From PALSA-1296 sp038210275 (GTDB lineage: Bacteria > Bacteroidota > Ignavibacteria > Palsa-1295): 64,000 bases of DNA. A program made the translations under genes and the position numbers. Location: assembly GCA_038210275.1 (NCBI GenBank), contig JBBQWV010000012.1, positions 1-64,000 of the forward strand, written 5' to 3'. Positions 1 through 8,256 of the stretch are shown one piece after another. The number at the start of each line of letters is the position of its first letter. Position 1 is the stretch's first letter. The notes below the pieces were generated by a model, which saw only the letters and a program-made list of their open reading frames with translations, did no database searches and had not been told where the DNA came from.

Positions 1-1
1 A

Positions 2-430
2 TTGGAATGCTACGAAGCGAAAGAAATCGAGAAGTGTAGAAAATGGGCACTCAGTGCACTACCCGTGGAAGAACGCTATCTTAAGCTTCATCCTGACGAT
101 GAAGTCAGTCGTATGCGGCATGCGCACCTTCTTTTTTGGGGCGGTCGCCTTGAAGATGCACGAGGCGAAGCAATGAAACTAAAAAATTTAAAAGATGGAT
201 TGCCACTCTACAACATTGCCAATCTCTTCAGCCAGATAGGCGAGAAAAAGGAGGCGATTGAAACCTTTGCTATGGCGATCAAGGCGGGATATAAGAATAT
301 TTCAAAAATGAAAGAATTTCTGGCAGATAGAAGCACCGATGGCATAGCCCAACTTGCCGGTACGCCGGAATACGAGGCGGTGAAGCAGATGGTGGAGAAG
401 ATCGAAGGGGAGACCAAATCCAATGTCTGA
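2..430 (+). CDS. C-terminal end of a TPR protein (5' end outside window)
   Basis: The reading frame is open from the window edge, so only about the last 142 residues are visible. They form helical TPR-like repeats that end in a GTPEYEAV segment. This matches the end of the next gene (GTPEFEEL), and the preceding part also aligns (an ER..LHPDD segment against ERHVRLTPDD; YNIANL against YNLACL). I infer that it is the tail of a paralogous TIR/TolB/TPR protein, but its N-terminus cannot be seen. Its TGA stop lies inside the ATGTCTGA start of the next gene, an 8-bp overlap, so the two are probably translationally coupled. Function beyond protein-protein scaffolding is unknown. Confidence 0.75.
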   Translation: MECYEAKEIEKCRKWALSALPVEERYLKLHPDDEVSRMRHAHLLFWGGRLEDARGEAMKLKNLKDGLPLYNIANLFSQIGEKKEAIETFAMAIKAGYKNISKMKEFLADRSTDGIAQLAGTPEYEAVKQMVEKIEGETKSNV

Positions 431-2144
431 TATTTTCATCTCATATTCATCCAAAGATCGCGCTCAAGCCGAGCAACTCACCGAGCTTCTCGCTTCGGCG
501 GGGTTATCGGTGTGGATCGATCAATCGGGAATCGAGGCGGCTACGAGTTGGTCGGCGGAAATATATGATGCTATTGAGTCATGTAAAGCTTTGGTTGTGA
601 TGCTTTCGCCTAACTCGATTGAATCAGTGAATGTGGCGAAAGAAGTTTCTTTAGCAGCCGAACAGAAGAAGAAGATACTTCCTCTCGATCTCGAACCGGT
701 AACGTTGACACGTGATCTTGGTTATCATCTTGCAGGTTTGCAACGAACTTCGATGACCAACATCGATGCCATCATCCGCGCGCTCGGCAAACTTGGATTG
801 GAAGCAACGCAAGCTCCGACACTCAAGCTCGTCAAAGAAACAGATGGCAGAAAGAGTTTGATGATACTTCCATTCGAAGATCTATCCCCGACAGCAGATA
901 ATGAATGGTTTGCAAATGGTATTGTAAATGAGTTGATCTCTGCACTTTCAAATGTCAAATCTCTGCGTGTAACCGATCAGCAGACGACGAAAGAATACAA
1001 ATCATTCAAGGGGCATCTTACAACCTATGCTAAGGAGATGTCCATCAGATATTTTGTGCAAGGTGACGTTCGCAAGTTTGGAGATCAGATAAAAATATCA
1101 AGCAGATTGCTCGACATCGAAACCGGCGATCACTTATGGCAGGATTCGCTGAAGGGGACGATGGATGATATTTTTGAGATTCAGGAGACAGTTGCAAAGA
1201 AAGTGCTTGATGGTCTTGCAATTATTCTTACGAAGGAGGAAGCGAAGAAGCTTGATAAGAAACCGACAGAGAATGCCGAGGCGTATGAGTTGTACTTGAA
1301 AGGATTAGAATATTTCGCTCGGCATACGAAGAGCGACTACGAGCGCGCCCTTTCGCTTTTAGAAGAAGCAGTCCGTCTCGATCCGAACTTTGCCCAAGCC
1401 CATGCACAGATTGCAAACACTTCTTTGGAGCTCCACCACAACTATGGTCCCAATGCGGGCTTACTTGTACGAGCAGATCAAGCTGCCGGACGTGTCCGCG
1501 AGCTTAAGGGCGAATCGGCGCAATATTTCTCGATTATGAGTCATCTTTCCCTTCGCCGCGGCGACGCAGAAGGCGCACTTCGCCATGCCCGACGCACAGT
1601 CGAGACTGAGCCTGAGTATTCTCTCGGCTATGGGGTGCTCGCCTTTGCCTATCAGGCGCTAGGCAGGAATCAGGAAGCTGCAGAGGCAAGGAAGGAGTAT
1701 GTTCGGCTCCGGGAGAACAACCGGATCGGGCATTTCAACCTTATTCTCACGCTCCATGAACTGGGTTCGGAATCCGAGTTGCACGAAGCCGCTGCCAGAG
1801 CAATTCCTATCTTTGAACGCCACGTTCGACTGACTCCCGATGATTACAATGCCCGAGTCCAGTTGGCGAATATTCTTGGATTCTGCGGCCGCCCCGCGGA
1901 CTCAATTGCAGAGGCAGACAAGCTTTCAGCTATCGAGTCGATTGATGGGAATCCCTGCTACAATCTTGCCTGCCTCTATCTGAATGCGAACTTACCTGAG
2001 CGGGGAATGTCTCTTCTTCGCCGCGCCGTGCAAAAGGGATTTCGCAGTATGGAAACCTTCCGCCGCGATCCCGATCTTGATCCGCTGCGGGGAACGCCGG
2101 AGTTTGAGGAGCTGATGAAAGAATTGGAAGCTGGTACTGTCTGA
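423..2144 (+). CDS. TIR domain - TolB-like domain - TPR protein
   Basis: A 573-residue cytoplasmic protein with no signal peptide. Residues 1 to about 135 are a TIR domain starting DIFISYSSKD; Glu74 (in VAKEVSLA) sits where NADase-type TIR domains carry the catalytic glutamate. Residues about 145-270 resemble the TolB/FlgO-like N-terminal domain common in bacterial adenylate-cyclase-like TPR proteins (LPFEDLS...NEWFANGI...VQGDV). From about 280 to the end there are TPR-like helical repeats finishing in GTPEFEEL. It overlaps the upstream paralogue by 8 bp. TIR domains of this type cleave NAD+ or make signal nucleotides in defence, or act as scaffolds; which applies here is not shown. The stop lies in ACTGTCTGA, a damaged form of the ATGTCTGA overlap found at its own start. 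Confidence 0.88.
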   Translation: MSDIFISYSSKDRAQAEQLTELLASAGLSVWIDQSGIEAATSWSAEIYDAIESCKALVVMLSPNSIESVNVAKEVSLAAEQKKKILPLDLEPVTLTRDLGYHLAGLQRTSMTNIDAIIRALGKLGLEATQAPTLKLVKETDGRKSLMILPFEDLSPTADNEWFANGIVNELISALSNVKSLRVTDQQTTKEYKSFKGHLTTYAKEMSIRYFVQGDVRKFGDQIKISSRLLDIETGDHLWQDSLKGTMDDIFEIQETVAKKVLDGLAIILTKEEAKKLDKKPTENAEAYELYLKGLEYFARHTKSDYERALSLLEEAVRLDPNFAQAHAQIANTSLELHHNYGPNAGLLVRADQAAGRVRELKGESAQYFSIMSHLSLRRGDAEGALRHARRTVETEPEYSLGYGVLAFAYQALGRNQEAAEARKEYVRLRENNRIGHFNLILTLHELGSESELHEAAARAIPIFERHVRLTPDDYNARVQLANILGFCGRPADSIAEADKLSAIESIDGNPCYNLACLYLNANLPERGMSLLRRAVQKGFRSMETFRRDPDLDPLRGTPEFEELMKELEAGTV

Positions 2145-2156
2145 TATTTTCATCTC
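2138..2156 (+). pseudogene. 5' remnant of a third TIR-TPR gene copy
   Basis: These 19 bases are identical to positions 424-442, the first codons of the TIR gene (SDIFIS). The preceding base context has changed from ATG to ACTG, so the start codon is lost. Similarity stops at 2156. The matching 3' remnant lies at 3905-4151, on the far side of a complete T9SS gene. Confidence 0.7.
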
Positions 2157-2275
2157 CAGACAGTATTGTGAAGAATGTCAATTTTTGAGAAGCAACTTCT
2201 CTTTCGTTGGTGTGTTGTATAAAAAGGTACGTTTTGCTGATTTGTCTGAAACTCAATTTATAAAGGGTCATCTCG

Positions 2276-3904
2276 ATGAAAAAAAATATACATATTCTCC
2301 TGTTTATTGTTATTACGATCTCAGCCCAACTTGCAACGGCACAATCGTGGCAATGGGCGGCAAAGACAAAGGGTATTAGTGATAATTATTTTACGGTATT
2401 GACATTAGATGCCAACGGTAATTCCTTTGTTGCCGGAAGTTTTCGTGATACTGTCACATTGGGTTCAATAAAATTACTCAGTCCCGAGCAATGGTCAATA
2501 TATGTTGCGAAGTATGATCCGAACGGGCAAGTTTTATGGGGCAGGGTAGTGATCTACGGTGATACGATCCCAAACGTGTTTGTCAATGGTATCGCCGTTG
2601 ACCCCGAAGGCGAAATTAGTATCACCGGTCGGTTTGCCGGTAGAGCTTTTTTCGGGGCAACAACTTCTGCAAACTGGCTTGTCGGTGGCCCAGAGTATGA
2701 TGTGTTCGTCTCACACCTCAAAGCAAATGGCGAAATGCAATGGACCAAAACGATTGCGGGTCCCGGTTTTGATTATGCCGGTGGTGTCAACGCCGATCGC
2801 TTTGGAAATATTTATGTGTGCGGCGAATTACATGAGTACCCCTACACAGGCTCCGCCGGAAAATTATTTCTTGCAAAATATTCTACTTCAGGAAATCTCA
2901 GTTGGTTCGACTCGACCAAGACCGTTTCCAGTTTTACATATACCAATGATATGCGCACCGATGCAAACGGAAATATTTATATCATTGGCTCATTCTTCGG
3001 GGTCATTACTTTTGATTCGGTGCGCATACTTGATGCGATCAATAGAGAGTCCAACACTTTCATTGCAAAGTTCTCAAGTAATGGTGAAAATCTTTGGCTC
3101 CAAAAAGCCGGCGGCGGCGGCGGATATTGCGGCGGCAACGGAATAGATGTCGATGATAGCAGTAATTGTTATATCACGGGTTTCTACCGCGGGGCAATTT
3201 CGCTCGGCTCGTTCGATCTGTTCGGTACTGCTGGTATGGCTTATGAAACGTTCGTCGCAAAGTGCGATCAAGACGGAGAATATGTCTGGGTGAACAAGGG
3301 CATCGGAGCCGTATCGGTAGTACAATCTCGCAAAATCTGCGCAGATGGTCAGGGCAATTGTACTCTCCTTGGTGGCTTTACGGCTCCCATTTCATTTGAT
3401 GCGATCACCCTGCAAGCAAATAATATTTCAAATATATTTCTTGCTAAGACGGATGCCGCAGGAAAATTTGTATCGGCTTCGCAATGCTCATCACCGACGA
3501 ATGTTTCACCATCGGCGATCAGATCAAATAACGGAAGCACCTTTCTTGCAGGAAGTTTTGTCAATGAGCTCAAGTTTGGCTCTCAGGTCACACTTAGCAG
3601 CAATCCAACTTCCTACAATGCATTCCTCGCGAAGCTCGACCAATCATTAGATGTCAAACAACCTCAGGAAAATACGACTGTTACTATTTTCCCTAATCCT
3701 GCGCACGCTTCCTTTTCACTTATCGGAGATGATGCAGATCATTTGTCAGAGATCACGATCTCTGACGTGTTAGGCAAGCAACGATTTGAGATCAAGAAAA
3801 CCGACGACCAAACATTTGATTGTTCGCTTCTACCGAACGGTGAATATTTTCTCAGTATGAAAAGTCAGAACAAAGACCAAGTTCTGAAACTGATAAAACA
3901 ATAG
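2276..3904 (+). CDS. Secreted SBBP-type beta-propeller protein with T9SS sorting domain
   Basis: A 542-residue exported protein. Residues 1-22 are a signal peptide (MKKNIHILLFIV... cleaved near ATA/QS). The body is built of propeller repeats of the SBBP type (DANGN.. and ..GNIY..G.F..T..FG). The last 74 residues form a T9SS type A sorting domain (VTIFPNPA...ISDVLGK...NGEYFL). Such proteins are exported by the Sec and type IX systems and end up on or outside the outer membrane. A possible Bacteroidota promoter (TTG 2207-2209, 18 bases, TACGTTTT 2228-2235) lies upstream. The gene sits between the two ends of a dismantled TIR-TPR copy; the base after its TAG stop already belongs to the 3' remnant. 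Ligand unknown. Confidence 0.88.
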   Translation: MKKNIHILLFIVITISAQLATAQSWQWAAKTKGISDNYFTVLTLDANGNSFVAGSFRDTVTLGSIKLLSPEQWSIYVAKYDPNGQVLWGRVVIYGDTIPNVFVNGIAVDPEGEISITGRFAGRAFFGATTSANWLVGGPEYDVFVSHLKANGEMQWTKTIAGPGFDYAGGVNADRFGNIYVCGELHEYPYTGSAGKLFLAKYSTSGNLSWFDSTKTVSSFTYTNDMRTDANGNIYIIGSFFGVITFDSVRILDAINRESNTFIAKFSSNGENLWLQKAGGGGGYCGGNGIDVDDSSNCYITGFYRGAISLGSFDLFGTAGMAYETFVAKCDQDGEYVWVNKGIGAVSVVQSRKICADGQGNCTLLGGFTAPISFDAITLQANNISNIFLAKTDAAGKFVSASQCSSPTNVSPSAIRSNNGSTFLAGSFVNELKFGSQVTLSSNPTSYNAFLAKLDQSLDVKQPQENTTVTIFPNPAHASFSLIGDDADHLSEITISDVLGKQRFEIKKTDDQTFDCSLLPNGEYFLSMKSQNKDQVLKLIKQ

Positions 3905-4151
3905 AGCGCTTCCGATCTACGAACGTCATGTGCGCCTGGCTCCCGATGATTACTATGCCCGAGTCCAGTTGGCGACTATTCTAAAATATTGCGGCCGCTC
4001 AGCCGACTCAGTGGAAGAGGCAGATAGGCTTTCGGCTGTCGCACAAAAGGGATTTCGCAATATGCAAGACTTCCGCCGCGATCCCGATCTTGATCTGCTG
4101 CGGGGGACGCCGGAATTTGAGGAATTGATGCAAAGTCTCAACCGTGGTTAA
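3905..4151 (+). pseudogene. 3' remnant of a third TIR-TPR gene copy
   Basis: In frame this reads as the end of the TIR-TPR protein: LPIYERHVRLAPDDYYARV... against IPIFERHVRLTPDDYNARV... of the gene at 423-2144. An internal in-frame deletion of about 31 residues removes the segment between SA and QKGF, after which FRRDPDLDLLRGTPEFEEL is again nearly identical. Similarity starts at the stop codon of the T9SS gene (its last two bases AG are the AG of the AGA codon). The final codons (NRG-stop) come from a palindromic repeat that begins at 4140. A short ORF from GTG 3930 exists but is unlikely to be a working gene. Confidence 0.8.
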
Positions 4152-4223
4152 AGGATTTGTCAGGATTTTGATTTCTAGGATTTTGAAATCCCGGTTAATC
4201 CTTAAATCTCATTAATCACGGTT
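4140..4223. repeat. Imperfect palindromic repeat
   Basis: The outer arms are AACCGTGGTTAAAGGATTT (4140-4158) and the near-complement at 4204-4223. An inner GGATTT/AAATCC pair is also present. A related word order (CGGATTAATGGGATTT) occurs at about 59825. It lies between the TPR remnant and the 3' end of a minus-strand lipoprotein gene, so it may also serve as a terminator for both. Confidence 0.6.
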
Positions 4224-4237
4224 CAGATAACGATTTC

Positions 4238-5227
4238 TTATTTCCAAGAGATGGACGAATAGGTGGTTATTCTTCCGTATTCAAAATTGGAGCTTTGACT
4301 TGGGTCCTTTACCCAATACGGAGAATCATTATTGAGATCAATCGTCGTTGCATTACTGGCGGGCACAGCTGCGATAGCGGTAGAGGTTTTCACTTCGAAC
4401 ATCCCGTAGCTCATACATGCGATATATTTTCCATCAGGCGACCAACACGGATGTGTCTCTATTTTATCACCGCTGGTGACTTGGCGAAGTCCGGTGCCGT
4501 CGGAATTGATCACCCAGATATGAGCGCTCATCGCAAAAGCGATCTTCTTTCCGTCAGGGCTTGCAGCAGGGTGTTTTGGATTTATCAACCCTGATCCGAT
4601 CGAAGTTATATCCAACCTATCCGCAGAGAGGAGGTAGAGACCACCGTAGAAAGTTACTTCTCCGGCGGACTCATCAAGTGTTCCTGATAATACTAACGAG
4701 CCGTCAGGCATCCACGAGCCATCGAACAAGCTGTCGACCGTGTCAAAAAGTGTTCCGTCACTTTTCATTAAAAGCGTTGCATGTCTATCACTAAGCTCCG
4801 GCGGGAATTTGCCGCCGGGATTAAGCCAGTAGCTGAAACAGATCGCACTGCCATCTTTCGACATTTTCGGATTCTTAAAATTGAGTACGTTATGAATGGT
4901 TGACTCCAGCAGGACATGTTTACTCGCGCCGTTGGATGCAATCAGTGCAATCTTCCAAAAAACAGTCGGTGCATCCATGTCCGGCTCTTCATAAAGTATC
5001 TCTCCGCTTGGAGTCCATGATGGACATTGTCCCGGTTTGAATGCTATCGTTTCCCTCTGAGTTGAGAAACTATACAATGCGATCTTCGAATCAGTACCTA
5101 TATCATACACAAGTGTTCCGCTCGCTCCGCCCGTAGTATCTCCCGGTGCAGTGGAAGTTTTGCAGGAGCCAAGCATGACGGATGCGGCGAAAAACAGGGT
5201 GAGAAATAATTTATTGAGTCGTGGCAT
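4238..5227 (-). CDS. Lipoprotein with TolB/PD40-like propeller repeats
   Basis: A 329-residue protein with a lipoprotein signal: a hydrophobic stretch followed by LGSC, so Cys22 is the likely lipidated residue. The rest contains WD40-like/PD40 propeller repeats, clearest near the C-terminus (HPAASPDGKKIAFAM, HPCWSPDGKYIACM), the pattern seen in TolB-type periplasmic propellers. It is therefore probably an envelope-anchored binding or scaffold protein. It is a single gene in opposite orientation to both neighbours, with a palindromic repeat just past its 3' end. No catalytic motif is visible. Confidence 0.8.
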   Translation of the reverse strand: MPRLNKLFLTLFFAASVMLGSCKTSTAPGDTTGGASGTLVYDIGTDSKIALYSFSTQRETIAFKPGQCPSWTPSGEILYEEPDMDAPTVFWKIALIASNGASKHVLLESTIHNVLNFKNPKMSKDGSAICFSYWLNPGGKFPPELSDRHATLLMKSDGTLFDTVDSLFDGSWMPDGSLVLSGTLDESAGEVTFYGGLYLLSADRLDITSIGSGLINPKHPAASPDGKKIAFAMSAHIWVINSDGTGLRQVTSGDKIETHPCWSPDGKYIACMSYGMFEVKTSTAIAAVPASNATTIDLNNDSPYWVKDPSQSSNFEYGRITTYSSISWK

Positions 5228-5344
5228 TAAAGGTCGTTGTTAAAGTGTAAGAGAATGAGTGGGATTGAAGAGATTAAATTTGTTATAAGTTCCGATGAGC
5301 ACCTATGCCTCTGATCGAACGTTGAACAAGGGAAGCTAAATTTC

Positions 5345-6754
5345 ATGATAGATCACGCGCCATTTCTTAGCATACTTCCACAATCTCGCATCCTTTACAA
5401 GGAGGCGGATAGGCTTGTCTATGATTCTGATGGTGTGACGCTTGAGCGATTTAAGCCTTCTCTTGTTTTGCTTGCTGAAACTTCGGATGAGATTCAGAAG
5501 ATCGTCGCTTATTGCTATGCTCATACAATTCCATTCGTGACTCGCGGAGCAGGGACGGGACTATCCGGCGGTGCGCTTGCCTGCGGTGAATCGGTGATGA
5601 TCGTCACGGCGGGATTGGATAAAATTTTAGAAGTGAATCAGGAAGAACGGTGGGCTATCGTTGAATCGGGTGTGATCAATGAGAAACTTTCGAAAGCAGT
5701 AAAGAAATTTGGTCTGCACTTCGCACCTGATCCATCGAGCGGCGCGGCTTCGACGATCGGTGGAAATATCGCCGAGAATGCAGGCGGTCCGCATTGCCTG
5801 AAATATGGCGCAACTGCCGAGCATATTTTAGGAATCGAACTTATTCTTCCAAGCGGAGAAAAAATTTGGCTTGATGCGAATGATGAAAGTGCTCCGATGC
5901 TTTCGCTTTGTATCGGAAGCGAAGGGACTCTTGGCATAATTACGAAAGCAAAAGTAAAACTCATGCCCATCGCCGAAGCGGTGAAAACTTTGCTTGTTGA
6001 TTTTCCGACTGTGCGCGATGCTTCGGAAACGGTCAGCGAAATTATTGCAACAGGAATTGTCCCAGCCGCATTAGAGATGATAGATGCCGAAGTGCTCGGT
6101 GCCTTAGAAGCTGCATTCAAACTGGGTTTCCCGACCGATGCCGGAGCGTTGCTTATTATCGAACTCGATGGAAGAAAACATTCGATCGAACGGCTTGCAG
6201 ATCAAGTTATTGAAATTGCCGGGCGTCATCATTGCAGAACCGTTCGCGTTGCTGCCGATGAGAAAGAACGCAATGCATTATGGCAAGCTCGCAAAAAAGC
6301 ATTTGGTGCACTCGGCAGAGTCAGCCCAAGTTATTATACACAGGATGGAGTTATTCCGCGATATGCATTGCCGGAAGTTTTAGAAGAGATTTCCAACATT
6401 GGAAAAAAGCACAACCTCCGCATCGCAAATATTTTCCATGCCGGTGATGGTAATCTCCATCCGGCAATACTTTACGATGAGAAAGATCCCAAAAGTGTGA
6501 AAAGTGTTTTAGCGGCAAGCAAAGATATTTTATTGCTGTGTTTATCGAAAAATGGTTCTATCACCGGAGAGCATGGAGTTGGCATCGAAAAGAAAGAAGC
6601 ACTCGGCTGGATGTTCAGCGAAACTGACATTGCCATCATGGCAAGATTACGAAATGTCTTTAACGGAGAAGGCCTCCTCAATCCCGGAAAATTTCTGCCG
6701 ACCGATCATCCATGTTTAGAAGCAGGGCATAAGCATCGGATGATACAAACCTGA
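5345..6754 (+). CDS. glcD: FAD-linked oxidase, glycolate oxidase GlcD-like subunit
   Basis: A 469-residue soluble flavoprotein. Residues about 38-215 are the PCMH-type FAD-binding domain (RGAGTGLSGGAL, GGNIAENAGGPHCLKYG). Residues about 215-455 are the FAD-oxidase C-terminal domain, with FHAGDGNLHP and GEHGVGIEKK, which carry conserved metal and substrate histidines of the family. Members oxidise 2-hydroxy acids such as glycolate or D-lactate. The GlcE and GlcF partners are not nearby, so the substrate (glycolate, D-lactate or another hydroxy acid) and electron acceptor are uncertain. The start at ATG 5345 places the usual N-terminal helix before the FAD domain. A palindromic element follows 22 bp after the stop. 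Confidence 0.88.
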   Translation: MIDHAPFLSILPQSRILYKEADRLVYDSDGVTLERFKPSLVLLAETSDEIQKIVAYCYAHTIPFVTRGAGTGLSGGALACGESVMIVTAGLDKILEVNQEERWAIVESGVINEKLSKAVKKFGLHFAPDPSSGAASTIGGNIAENAGGPHCLKYGATAEHILGIELILPSGEKIWLDANDESAPMLSLCIGSEGTLGIITKAKVKLMPIAEAVKTLLVDFPTVRDASETVSEIIATGIVPAALEMIDAEVLGALEAAFKLGFPTDAGALLIIELDGRKHSIERLADQVIEIAGRHHCRTVRVAADEKERNALWQARKKAFGALGRVSPSYYTQDGVIPRYALPEVLEEISNIGKKHNLRIANIFHAGDGNLHPAILYDEKDPKSVKSVLAASKDILLLCLSKNGSITGEHGVGIEKKEALGWMFSETDIAIMARLRNVFNGEGLLNPGKFLPTDHPCLEAGHKHRMIQT

Positions 6755-6776
6755 TTTTTGCCAACTTATTAACATC

Positions 6777-6899
6777 GTCATTGCGAGGAGTCCGCAGAGG
6801 CGGATTAGCCCGACGAAGCAATCTAAAAATTTTAGGATTACTGAACTATTAAAGTTTTTAGATAGCCACGTCATCCGCAAGCGGATTCCTCGCGATGAC
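6777..6899. repeat. 123-bp palindromic dispersed element (TCATTGCGAG family)
   Basis: The outer arms are GTCATTGCGAGGAGTCCGC (6777-6795) and, inverted, 6881-6899 with 17 of 19 positions matching. Inner arms ATCTAAAAA and TTTTTAGAT pair as well. Related copies or half copies are at 38306-38338, 59925-59990 and 61060-61205. All lie outside genes. No ORF is inside, so it is either a non-autonomous mobile palindrome or a structured RNA. Confidence 0.75.
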
Positions 6900-7379
6900 A
6901 TTCTTTTATCATTCTACCAAAAATAACATCATTGTTCTTGGTCAAAATCCCGCCCCCTATGTTACTTTGCCCCCTCGAAAGCGTTTATCATGCAATGAAT
7001 CTAATTGAGGCAAATTGAGTGTATTACTATTAATAATTATTCATAAACGGGAAAACGTGTGACAAATCTCCGGTTTTGGTGTCATTACTATAGAAAGGGT
7101 ATCTAGTCGGAGAGGAATTCGAAACTTTTGAGGGAAAAAATCGAATAAGTAACAAGGATACCTGCGTTTTGGAGCTAGAATGAGGATTCTCGGAACGATT
7201 TTTGAAGGAATGTGGACAAAATGTCGTATCTTTGCATTCCTATCTTTGGACGAATACGTATACGACCACGGCATAGCATAATAACAACGCAATAAAATAA
7301 GGGAATAAATCCCGATCTACAATTAAATTTTTGATAAGGATCTTTGTAAAAAAGGTGATTAGGAAGCGATAAGGGGAAT
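6900..7379. other. Gene-free leader region upstream of the sigma factor
   Basis: There is no convincing ORF, tRNA or known RNA in these 480 bases. A weak promoter-like pair (TTG 6938-6940, 21 bases, TTACTTTG 6962-6969) and a strong one (7201-7234) are present, and a second TATCTTTG occurs at 7241-7248. If the 7201-7234 promoter is used, the sigma gene carries a leader of about 140 bases. AAGGGG at 7371-7376 is the ribosome binding site. The stretch 6970-7200 could hold a small RNA but shows no structure I recognise. Confidence 0.4.
7201..7234 (+). promoter_or_regulatory. Bacteroidota-type promoter for the sigma gene
   Basis: TTTG at 7201-7204 is followed, after 22 bases, by TATCTTTG at 7227-7234. 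This matches the -33 TTTG / -7 TAnnTTTG consensus of Bacteroidota primary-sigma promoters. The same elements with the same spacing occur ahead of the M4 protease gene. Confidence 0.6.
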
Positions 7380-8060
7380 ATGGCAATAGCAACAGTAATG
7401 TTAGACGATAAGACACTCAGGGAAAGACACCGCGATTTTGAACGCGAAGCGATGCCGCACGTAACGGCACTCTTCAACTTTGCCCTGCGTATGACCAGCG
7501 ATCCCGATGATGCCAACGATCTTTTGCAAGAGACCTACATGAAGGCGTATAGGTTCTGGGATAAATTCGAACCCGGCACCAATTGCAAAGCGTGGCTTTT
7601 CAGGATCATGAAGAACTCGTACATCAATATCTACCGTAAGGAATCGAAAGAGCCGGATAAAGTTGATTACGAGGACATCCAGAATTTCTATAATACCATC
7701 CGTTCGGAGTACACTGACCCGAATGATATGGAAGCACGCCTTTACCGTAATCTTTTAGATGACGATCTTACACGAGCCGTTGAATCTTTGCCCGAAGATT
7801 TCCGCACCGTAGTGATCCTTTGCGATATCGAAGGATTTACTTACGAGGAAATTGCGGAATTCGTTGATTGCCCGATCGGCACTGTCCGTTCGCGTTTGCA
7901 CAGAGGCAGAAAGCTTCTGCGCTCCAAACTCATCGAGTACGCCCGCATCCGCGGCTATAACGTTGATGAAGAGCGTCACCGGAAATCCAAACATGAAGAA
8001 GAGTTGGAGCAACTTGCTGCAACGGGACATCCCACACTCTCGAAGATTCATAAAAATTAA
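7380..8060 (+). CDS. ECF-like sigma-70 family RNA polymerase sigma factor
   Basis: A 226-residue regulator. Residues about 20-90 are sigma region 2 (DPDDANDLLQETYMKAYRFW, then WLFRIMKNSYINIYRK). Residues about 135-190 are region 4 with its helix-turn-helix (LPEDFRTVVILCDIEGFTYE, then IGTVRSRLHRGRKLL). The C-terminal 25 residues are charged and low in complexity. No anti-sigma gene is adjacent, so control may be transcriptional. It is preceded by a long leader and a good promoter and followed 4 bp after the stop by a strong terminator, so it is probably monocistronic. The close match to general ECF/SigW-like factors is clear; the regulon is not. Confidence 0.9.
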   Translation: MAIATVMLDDKTLRERHRDFEREAMPHVTALFNFALRMTSDPDDANDLLQETYMKAYRFWDKFEPGTNCKAWLFRIMKNSYINIYRKESKEPDKVDYEDIQNFYNTIRSEYTDPNDMEARLYRNLLDDDLTRAVESLPEDFRTVVILCDIEGFTYEEIAEFVDCPIGTVRSRLHRGRKLLRSKLIEYARIRGYNVDEERHRKSKHEEELEQLAATGHPTLSKIHKN

Positions 8061-8064
8061 AAGC

Positions 8065-8095
8065 AAAAAGGCGACCAAACGGTCGCCTTTTTTTT
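8065..8095 (+). terminator. Rho-independent terminator after the sigma gene
   Basis: The stem AAAAAGGCGACC (8065-8076) has loop AAAC and partner GGTCGCC followed by eight T. Almost the same sequence, including the preceding TAAAAGC that holds the stop codon, recurs after the M4 protease gene at 11797-11834. Confidence 0.9.
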
Positions 8096-8165
8096 GCACC
8101 CTCCTCTACCTTAAACGCAGCACATCCTCTTACTCAGTATCGTAAATGTTTTCGAAGACTTGTTT

Positions 8166-8199
8166 TTTGGTCAAGCCCACTAAATTCTTCGTATATTTA
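8166..8199 (+). promoter_or_regulatory. Bacteroidota-type promoter for the M4 protease gene
   Basis: TTTG 8166-8169, 22 bases, TATATTTA 8192-8199. The last base departs from the TAnnTTTG consensus. The spacing equals that of the sigma promoter. The predicted start of transcription is about 50 bases before the ATG. Confidence 0.5.
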
Positions 8200-8256
8200 C
8201 TGTAGAATATTTGCTTTTTCAATAAACGTTTATCTTAATTTTCTCCTCTTTTGAGT

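Noticed and set aside
2559..3146. 195-codon ORF overlapping the first SBBP gene in another frame
   Set aside because: The main frame has signal peptide, repeats and T9SS domain; the alternative has no coherent features.
3930..4151. Short ORF of 73 codons read as an independent small TPR gene
   Set aside because: It is collinear with the 3' end of the TIR-TPR gene, lacks the rest of the protein and has an internal deletion; better explained as a pseudogene remnant.
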